A stretch of 5,163 nucleotides of DNA from Candidatus Hydrogenedentota bacterium (GTDB lineage Bacteria > Hydrogenedentota > Hydrogenedentia > Hydrogenedentales > CAITNO01). The notes beneath the pieces were generated by a model. The model worked only from the letters and a program-made list of their open reading frames with translations. It did no database searches and was not told where the DNA came from. Shown here piece after piece: positions 4,698 through 5,163 of this stretch (the first letter of the stretch is position 1; the number at the start of each line of letters is the position of its first letter). The stretch is taken from the NCBI GenBank assembly GCA_023145975.1, contig JAGLCZ010000129.1, positions 1 to 5,163 of the forward strand, written 5' to 3'. The translations under genes and the position numbers were made by a program.

Positions 4698-5163
4698 GAA
4701 TTTTTACTGCATTACTTTGTATTCTATGCGTTTTGCTCGTTGTGGTATCGGCTGCCTCAGCGGGCACTTTTCGGGTAGGCGTTGCAAAACGAAATATAAC
4801 GCCTCAGGAAGCAATTCCCATGTGGGGGTATGGGGCACGGCACGCGCTGCCCGGCACTTCGGCACGGGATCAGTTGTTTGCCAAAGCACTTGTGATTGAT
4901 GTGGGCGAGTCAAAGGCGGCATTGATCGGGCTTGATCTGGGACGTGCTCCCACTTTTGCCATGATGGAAATTATCGAGCGTGAGGTGAAGGAAAAAGCGG
5001 GGGTTGATTATGTGTTGGCAGTAGGATCGCATACCCATCACGGTCCTGCCATTGAACTGCTGGACGAGCCCGGCATGGGCAAAGGCACCTATGACGATGC
5101 TGTGGTTTATGCACAGCAGTTACCTCATACTATCGTTGAAGCAATTGTAGAAGCAGCAGAAAA
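4694..5163 (+). CDS. Neutral/alkaline ceramidase-family exported hydrolase (N-terminal part)
   Basis: Only the first 156 residues are present; the frame runs off the window without a stop. Residues 1-23 form a signal peptide: short basic start, long hydrophobic core, and A-S-A before a likely cut after Ala23. The mature start FRVGVAKRNITPQ (26-38) and MWGYGAR (43-49) match the beginning of the neutral/alkaline non-lysosomal ceramidase N-terminal domain. So do the strand ALIGLDLGR (76-84) and SHTHHGP (112-118). In Pseudomonas ceramidase the equivalent HTH-type motif supplies a zinc-binding histidine. Family members hydrolyse the amide bond of ceramide, but many bacterial homologues are uncharacterised, so the substrate is uncertain. 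Full proteins are usually over 400 aa, so most of it lies outside. Being exported, it would act in the periplasm or outside the cell. It is divergent from the sigma-54 activator. Confidence 0.85.
   Translation, partial: MRIFTALLCILCVLLVVVSAASAGTFRVGVAKRNITPQEAIPMWGYGARHALPGTSARDQLFAKALVIDVGESKAALIGLDLGRAPTFAMMEIIEREVKEKAGVDYVLAVGSHTHHGPAIELLDEPGMGKGTYDDAVVYAQQLPHTIVEAIVEAAE

Overview
This window looks like part of a free-living, Gram-negative-type heterotrophic bacterium with moderate GC content. The evidence is a Sec-type signal peptide on a predicted exported hydrolase, a sodium:solute symporter, and a sigma-54 enhancer-binding regulator with Fis-type HTH. This mix (SSS symporters, ceramidase-fold proteins, NtrC-type regulators) is common in the PVC group, Lentisphaerota and Hydrogenedentota. 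The lineage is an inference from gene style only; no marker gene is present.

Layout. Positions 46-2777 hold a tight four-gene plus-strand operon. It encodes an SSS-family sodium:solute symporter (519 aa), two small two-helix membrane proteins (105 and 87 aa) and a 194-aa soluble protein of unknown function. The junctions are a 1-nt overlap (TGATG), a 10-nt gap filled by a strong Shine-Dalgarno, and a 4-nt overlap (ATGA). The operon promoter lies outside the window. Positions 2778-2845 are a 68-nt convergent gap with a weak candidate terminator. Positions 2846-4237 (minus strand) encode a 463-aa NtrC-architecture sigma-54 activator with intact AAA+ and HTH motifs but a degenerate receiver domain. 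Positions 4238-4693 are a 456-nt divergent intergenic region. It holds a good sigma-70-type promoter for the regulator, a 7-bp inverted repeat overlapping that promoter, tandem DnaA-box-like sequences, a second inverted repeat, a predicted folded leader RNA and a possible 41-aa leader ORF. From 4694 to the window edge runs the N-terminal part of a secreted neutral/alkaline-ceramidase-family protein.

How they may work together (inference). The symporter would import a small solute using the sodium gradient, with the two small membrane proteins as candidate accessory subunits. The exported ceramidase-fold hydrolase would act outside the cytoplasmic membrane. The sigma-54 regulator between them could control one or both units, but no convincing -24/-12 promoter is visible before the ceramidase-like gene, and the symporter promoter is not in the window. 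No mobile element, tRNA, rRNA or CRISPR array was seen.
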